From positions 40,756 to 104,755 of the forward strand of contig JAGSHN010000032.1 of NCBI GenBank assembly GCA_029855935.1: a DNA stretch of 64,000 bases. Direction: 5' to 3'. A program made the position numbers and the translations under genes. Position 1 is the first letter of the stretch; every line of letters begins with the position of its first letter. This DNA is from Candidatus Thorarchaeota archaeon. Its GTDB lineage: Archaea > Asgardarchaeota > Thorarchaeia > Thorarchaeales > Thorarchaeaceae. Shown one piece after another: positions 59,422 through 64,000 of the stretch. Below the pieces are notes generated by a model. The model was not told where the DNA came from and did not search any database. It saw only the letters and a program-made list of their open reading frames with translations.

Positions 59422-62400
59422 TCACTTGTTGGAGCCAAGAATGCCCTTCATCTTGAGAACGACAACTAGCACGACTACGCCGGCAACGCCACCTATGGCA
59501 AGAATCACCAGGCCCATGGTGTCGCCGCCGCCGGGTGGAACGGTGCTGGTTGTAGACGTTGTGCTCGTCGTGGTTGTCGTTGTTGTAGTTGTGGTTGTTG
59601 TGCTTGTGGTACTCTCAATCACATAGACGACTACCCAGTCATCGTTCATATGACCCGCCCTATCGTAGACGCTAATGTGGACAGAGTGGTCTCCTACTGC
59701 AAGTCCATCTATGTTTACGACAATTGTACTGCCATCCCACGTCGCATTGAGTAGCGAGATATCGTCAATGGTCACGTTGTAACATCTGGGATTCAGGTCA
59801 TACGCGGTCCACGTAATTGTATTCCCGACGGACCCTGCAGAGTAAGTGACGTCTCCGGGCTGGCTCAACTCTGGATCGGTCACATCTTGATAGATTGTGA
59901 TTGTTGCAGAAGTTGCGACATTTCCGGCGCCATCGCCTGCCTGATACATGACCTCGTACGCTCCCTCACCCGTGAAGGTGAGTGAATAAGAGAGCACTGT
60001 CGAAGTGTCATCTCGCGTTGCATTAGTCATCAATGTTCCATTGACCCAGAGAGCGATCCATTTGACGTGTGAGAGCGTGTCCTGTGCGTTCACTTGCAGA
60101 TTCATGTAGCTGCTAGAAGTGACGTCTCCATCCGAATTGCCCAGGATGAGAACGGGACCAGTATTATCTGCAATCACGGTTACCTCTTCGGTATACTCGT
60201 CCACCGAATTGACCGTGGTCAGGACTTTGAGGATGTATGTCCCATCAGCAAACGTTGTTGAGTCGAGAGTGAAGGTGATGGTCCCATCTGTACCACTGCC
60301 AATTTGTGTTCCGTTCAGTGTGATCACCGTAGAGACGGTCATGCTGCCTTCATAGTAGACACCAGTTTGAACTGTCATGTTCACTGTGACTGTGACCGAG
60401 CCTGCGACATACGAGCCATCACTCGGCGCGATAATCACGATCTCCACATCGTATCCCCCGGGCCTCACCATGAGCGGGAGATAGTCATAGTATTCGTACG
60501 AGATCTCGTGTGGTGTGTCACCAATACCATCATGGTTGGCGTCTATGCCAGTGTAGTCGTACCAATAATTGCCGTACTCTGTACTGTTCAGGTAGAAGTC
60601 CGAGTAGATGCTATACGGAGACAAGAAGCTATTCAGAGTCAGGGTCACATTTGAAATATAACCCCGGAATATGTGGAACGTACTCGTAGTGTTGAAAGTG
60701 TTTCCGATAAACACCGTATCAGACACATCATTCAACCGCAGGGAAACACGAACTGTCGAATTCGCAAATGTCGAGTTGGAGAGGGAATAGAGATGGATGT
60801 AGTCTGTCCTATCCCCTACAGTCGATTCTGTGATAGTGATGTGGTCGCAATACATGACGTACAGCGAGTATGTGTCCAAGCCGGCAAAGGTCTCATGGTC
60901 ACGATTGAAGAGATAGTAGATCGGTTTGCCATCAAAGGTGTTCGATGTGTCTATCGTATGATTTGCGTCACTGATGCTGGACACTCCGCCATCGTAGAAA
61001 TTGATGACCTCAGTACTGTTCTCAATGTGACACCCACTCATAGTGACGCGCGTCGTAGTATAGAACTCTATCGCGATCTTTCCGTTCTTGAGGACCACAT
61101 TCGTGAGTGTAGTGTTCACGGACTCGCGAATGTATATTCCAAAGTCGTCGTAACCCTGGATCAAAGTGTTTGAGATTGACACATTATCTACTGAGAGGAT
61201 GTAGATGCTAGTCGGACAGTCAATGATGGTCTCGTTTTCGATGACGAAGTCGTGTGCCTGCTGTTGAAGACTGATTGCATAGACGCATCTCACATAGGTG
61301 TTATTGAAGAGATGACCGTTCATCCTCACCTGACCGTACTCACTGACTGACACGCCGTAGTCAGCATCAGAAATAGTGTTCCGCCCAAAGAGAAAGTTGT
61401 GTGATTGCACGCGATACACTGCGAACTGGCAATAGGAAAATGTGCTGTCGTAGACCTCTATGACGACTGATGAGTCATAGACCTGTGGCATTGAAACTCC
61501 GTGCGAGCATCCGTAGAAAGTCACAGACTTCACAGTGACACTATGGCCAGCTTCATCGTAGCGGAAGCGAATGCCGTCTGTGAAGTTCAGCAGGTCTGAG
61601 TTCTCTATTAGTCCTGTGGTGTCATAGACAAATACACCTATTGACCCATTGAATCCGTAGCAGTCAAACACGTGGAACCATGCTGCATCTTGAATAAAGA
61701 CCATCGTTCCAGCACTGTTCATCTGAATGTTGCAGTCGTAAATGGTGACATTCGTCAATAAATCAATCATCGAGAATCCAGTACCCACATCTGTGGCGTT
61801 CACATTGTGTACGATCAGAGTAGCACCATGGAGAGGCCAGCGTTCGGTCAGAACACATGATGCATCAGAAACGACACTGTCTGCCAGAGTCACATCTCCG
61901 CATTCCTGAATGCCTACTACTGCGTCGATAGTGATATGTTGAGCATGTATCCCAGTGATGGTCAGGTCAACGCAGTAACGCGCATACAAGACATATTTCT
62001 CAATGGAGGTCGCTGTGATACCGTTCACTGTGATGCCCATCAGTCTCTGAGAACTGCTGCCATCGAGATACAGGCCAACATACGAGTCCTGAACGATCAT
62101 GTCAGTTACGTATGTGTCATTGGTCTTGGTCTCAAACCAGTACAATCCAACGAAGGTTGAGTGTGCCACCTCGACATAACCGCCGATGTTTGCAAGTGCG
62201 GTAAACCTGTTTGTGTTGTTTGTCGCCCGGAACGTTGAGTCTTCGAACAGAACGTGACCACCATCTTCGATAGTGATACCAAACTCCTGATCGCTGGAAC
62301 AGTTGAACCAGATGGTTGCCGACATTGTTCTCATGTACCCGCCATCGTAGACTGTGAGGTCTCCGGATAGCGTGTAGTTCGTTGCAAACACGAAGGTAAG

Positions 62401-64000
62401 TGAATGAACATTCCAGCTTGTGTGAGTCGGGAGATCACCCCACACCATAGTGGGCAGGGTGTCAACAACATCTGAGAGAGCAGGAACGTTGTAGGAGGTG
62501 TCACCGATGAGGTCACCATCGTTGTCCACGCCAGCATAGTCCCAGTAGACGTTGCCGTACGTACCATTATTGAACGCATTACCCGTGCCGGATTCGGTGA
62601 TGTGCCTGTAATTATTCCAAAACAGGTTCATGTAGACCACATTATTGTCACCCTCAACATCGAGTGCAACACTGGATGCAGAAGTGATTCCCTGGAAGAC
62701 GTTAAATCGAATTGTGTTGTGAGCGCTAGAGCCATCGATGAAAAGACCTACATCATTGGTCCCTGTGAAATTCGAATGCTCGATCGTACAATACGTGCTC
62801 CCACCAAGGAAGATTCCTGTATCCACATTGTCAAAGGACATGTCGGAGATCGTCGTGCCATTGACACTGTTGAGATAGAGTCCAGTTGTGCAGTCGGTCG
62901 CTGTCAATCCATCGACGTCCACTGCAACATTGTCAATATACAATCCTACGTCAGCATTGCTTACAGTAACATTTCTGATTGTGACGGGCGAGATTGTGAT
63001 GGTCAGTCCTGAACGGGCTGCACCCCAACCGCACCAGCTCACAGTGCTATCTGTAAACACAAAGTGAGCGCCTGAATAGAAGATGATGTCGTACGAGTTG
63101 GTATGATCTGAGCTATCTATGAGCGCACCCTTTGTGATGTGGAAGGCTCCTCCGTTCTGCACAGACAGTGTCTGCAACGACGATGAACCGAAGATGAGAT
63201 GAGTTCCGATCAGTGTCAAGTTCCCGGTCCCAAGAATATTCACATTGCCTGTGATCGTCTTGGTCACACGCAGTAGTATTGTCTGGCTATCGATGGTCCA
63301 ATCGCCAGAGTCCGGTGGTAAGTTACCCATGCCCATTATTGGATAGTGGTCAACACCAGCCAGAGAATAGCCGTAGAGATTCCATGGAGTAGCACCAATC
63401 CATGGTGTGGCGCCTTCAACACCAGTATAGTCATCATAGAAGTTGCCATAGGTACCATTGTCAAATTGGTTGCCGCCTCCCGAGCCGAGCCAGACATTAC
63501 CAAGAGCATTCGAGTAGAACCAGTTGAGATATGCTATACAGTTCTGGGGTCGGAAAAGATTGAAGCCCCATCCGCCATTGTCGTGTACCGTGTTATTGTA
63601 CAGGGTCGCATGGTTCATTGTGTTGTGGATCTCGATTCCATCGCCGCCTGAATTGTACACAACGTTGTCGGTCAAGAGGAACCCATTTGCACTGGCCATG
63701 AATACATACATTCCGTCATCTCCGCTATCATGGACCACATTCCTCTGGACTGCCGCGTTATCAGGCGCGTTCATCGAGAGGCCTCTCAATGTGACATTGT
63801 AGATCACATTATCGGACACATTGATTGCCTGTGCGGGCGATTCAATGCTAATACCGTCGCTTCCACAGGCGTAGACAGTATTATTCGTCAGAATCAGGTT
63901 ATGACCGACCTCAAAACGAATCCCATAGCCACTAATGTCATGAATGATATTTCCCGACAAAGTGATATTGTTCGGCAAGCGGGATGAGTCTACGTAGCCA
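59422..64000 (-). CDS. Giant surface protein with right-handed beta-helix repeats, C-terminal anchor (N-terminus outside window)
   Basis: At least 1525 residues, open at the window edge (the sequence continues as GYVDSSRLPNNITLSG before the first possible TTG at 63978). Most of the chain consists of parallel beta-helix (NosD/PbH1-like) coils, with phrases such as NIIHDISGYGIRF, NNTVYACGSDGISI and DNVVYNSGGDGIEIHNT repeated about every 22-24 residues, and many N-x-S/T sites. Residues from about 1190 read as Ig-like domains (APSDGSYVAGSVTVTVNM, DNTGPVLILGNSDGDV). A Thr/Ser-rich run, a transmembrane helix and KMKGILGSNK anchor it. It is probably a cell-surface adhesin or polysaccharide-acting protein. 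Confidence 0.85.
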   Translation of the reverse strand, partial: GYVDSSRLPNNITLSGNIIHDISGYGIRFEVGHNLILTNNTVYACGSDGISIESPAQAINVSDNVIYNVTLRGLSMNAPDNAAVQRNVVHDSGDDGMYVFMASANGFLLTDNVVYNSGGDGIEIHNTMNHATLYNNTVHDNGGWGFNLFRPQNCIAYLNWFYSNALGNVWLGSGGGNQFDNGTYGNFYDDYTGVEGATPWIGATPWNLYGYSLAGVDHYPIMGMGNLPPDSGDWTIDSQTILLRVTKTITGNVNILGTGNLTLIGTHLIFGSSSLQTLSVQNGGAFHITKGALIDSSDHTNSYDIIFYSGAHFVFTDSTVSWCGWGAARSGLTITISPVTIRNVTVSNADVGLYIDNVAVDVDGLTATDCTTGLYLNSVNGTTISDMSFDNVDTGIFLGGSTYCTIEHSNFTGTNDVGLFIDGSSAHNTIRFNVFQGITSASSVALDVEGDNNVVYMNLFWNNYRHITESGTGNAFNNGTYGNVYWDYAGVDNDGDLIGDTSYNVPALSDVVDTLPTMVWGDLPTHTSWNVHSLTFVFATNYTLSGDLTVYDGGYMRTMSATIWFNCSSDQEFGITIEDGGHVLFEDSTFRATNNTNRFTALANIGGYVEVAHSTFVGLYWFETKTNDTYVTDMIVQDSYVGLYLDGSSSQRLMGITVNGITATSIEKYVLYARYCVDLTITGIHAQHITIDAVVGIQECGDVTLADSVVSDASCVLTERWPLHGATLIVHNVNATDVGTGFSMIDLLTNVTIYDCNIQMNSAGTMVFIQDAAWFHVFDCYGFNGSIGVFVYDTTGLIENSDLLNFTDGIRFRYDEAGHSVTVKSVTFYGCSHGVSMPQVYDSSVVIEVYDSTFSYCQFAVYRVQSHNFLFGRNTISDADYGVSVSEYGQVRMNGHLFNNTYVRCVYAISLQQQAHDFVIENETIIDCPTSIYILSVDNVSISNTLIQGYDDFGIYIRESVNTTLTNVVLKNGKIAIEFYTTTRVTMSGCHIENSTEVINFYDGGVSSISDANHTIDTSNTFDGKPIYYLFNRDHETFAGLDTYSLYVMYCDHITITESTVGDRTDYIHLYSLSNSTFANSTVRVSLRLNDVSDTVFIGNTFNTTSTFHIFRGYISNVTLTLNSFLSPYSIYSDFYLNSTEYGNYWYDYTGIDANHDGIGDTPHEISYEYYDYLPLMVRPGGYDVEIVIIAPSDGSYVAGSVTVTVNMTVQTGVYYEGSMTVSTVITLNGTQIGSGTDGTITFTLDSTTFADGTYILKVLTTVNSVDEYTEEVTVIADNTGPVLILGNSDGDVTSSSYMNLQVNAQDTLSHVKWIALWVNGTLMTNATRDDTSTVLSYSLTFTGEGAYEVMYQAGDGAGNVATSATITIYQDVTDPELSQPGDVTYSAGSVGNTITWTAYDLNPRCYNVTIDDISLLNATWDGSTIVVNIDGLAVGDHSVHISVYDRAGHMNDDWVVVYVIESTTSTTTTTTTTTTTTSTTSTTSTVPPGGGDTMGLVILAIGGVAGVVVLVVVLKMKGILGSNK
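59555..59610 (-). repeat. Low-complexity ACA/ACC codon run (Thr-rich linker)
   Basis: Plus-strand GTTGT/GTGGT units repeat here; on the coding strand they spell a run of threonines and serines just before the C-terminal anchor. It is a simple-sequence tract inside the surface protein gene, prone to length change. Confidence 0.7.

Noticed and set aside
59555-59610. Possible CRISPR-like or tandem DNA repeat
   Set aside because: The repetition is a run of Thr/Ser codons in a surface-protein linker; there are no spacers of fixed length.
1-64000. tRNA genes, rRNA genes, prophage or insertion sequences anywhere in the window
   Set aside because: No T-arm consensus in a cloverleaf context, no rRNA-like sequence, no transposase or integrase motifs were noticed by eye; a dedicated scan would be needed to exclude degenerate cases.

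Overview
The window looks like a chromosomal piece of an archaeon, most probably an Asgard archaeon (Thorarchaeota-like). Reasons read from the sequence: two Ras-superfamily small GTPases side by side, archaeal TATA-type boxes placed about 25-40 nt before starts, many short or leaderless 5' ends, an AbrB-PhoU fusion regulator, a split lipoate ligase (LplA plus separate C-terminal subunit), surface proteins with an N-terminal signal and a C-terminal membrane anchor after a Ser/Thr-rich linker, and a RuBisCO-like protein. Base composition is moderately GC-rich. No rRNA, tRNA, CRISPR array or insertion sequence was recognised.

Layout. 1-2026: lipoyl-cofactor genes (radical SAM, LplA, LplB-like). 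2207-2933: VapBC toxin-antitoxin. 3189-5115: a membrane protein with an HExxH-type motif and a GNAT. 5212-11295: phosphate locus, with an AbrB-PhoU regulator divergent from pstS-pstC-pstA-pstB-phoU. 11323-12450: two small GTPases. 12660-20588: sugar isomerase-like protein, zinc-ribbon/disordered protein, GH116 glycosidase, ATP-grasp enzyme, cupin, surface metallophosphoesterase. 20717-26058: YyaL/Spata20 protein, long coiled-coil winged-helix protein, small winged-helix protein, aminotransferase. 26089-29732: small zinc proteins, a MvaI/BcnI-like restriction-modification pair in which both genes carry a single-base frameshift, and a possible ubiquitin-fold protein. 29974-36880: phosphofructokinase, CorA, nitroreductase, ParA-like ATPase with a partner membrane protein. 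36110-38166: two paralogous B-box zinc-finger membrane proteins. 38167-40252: gene-poor, with two small ORFs and an aminotransferase remnant. 40253-48527: GNAT, FAD oxidoreductase, FetAB-like ABC transporter, six-repeat propeller protein, membrane protein, pyroglutamyl peptidase, LysE exporter, secreted protein. 48658-52044: a solute-binding protein whose two halves are in swapped (circularly permuted) order, and a DUF389 protein. 52204-57256: small unknown protein, saccharopine dehydrogenase-like enzyme, FGGY sugar kinase with a zinc-ribbon-like insert, small membrane protein, RuBisCO-like protein. 57496-64000: zinc/membrane protein, ArsR-like regulator behind a palindrome and a hairpin-rich leader, and a giant beta-helix surface protein that runs off the window.

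Working together: the Pst genes and two PhoU-type proteins form a phosphate uptake and control unit; the lipoyl genes form a synthesis and attachment unit; the FGGY kinase and RuBisCO-like protein may belong to one sugar or sugar-acid pathway (inference). The points most worth a second look are the permuted binding protein, the doubly frameshifted restriction-modification locus, the structured leader before the ArsR-like regulator, the small GTPase lacking a standard start codon, and the zinc-ribbon sugar kinase near the RuBisCO-like gene. All assignments come from reading motifs; no database search was run.
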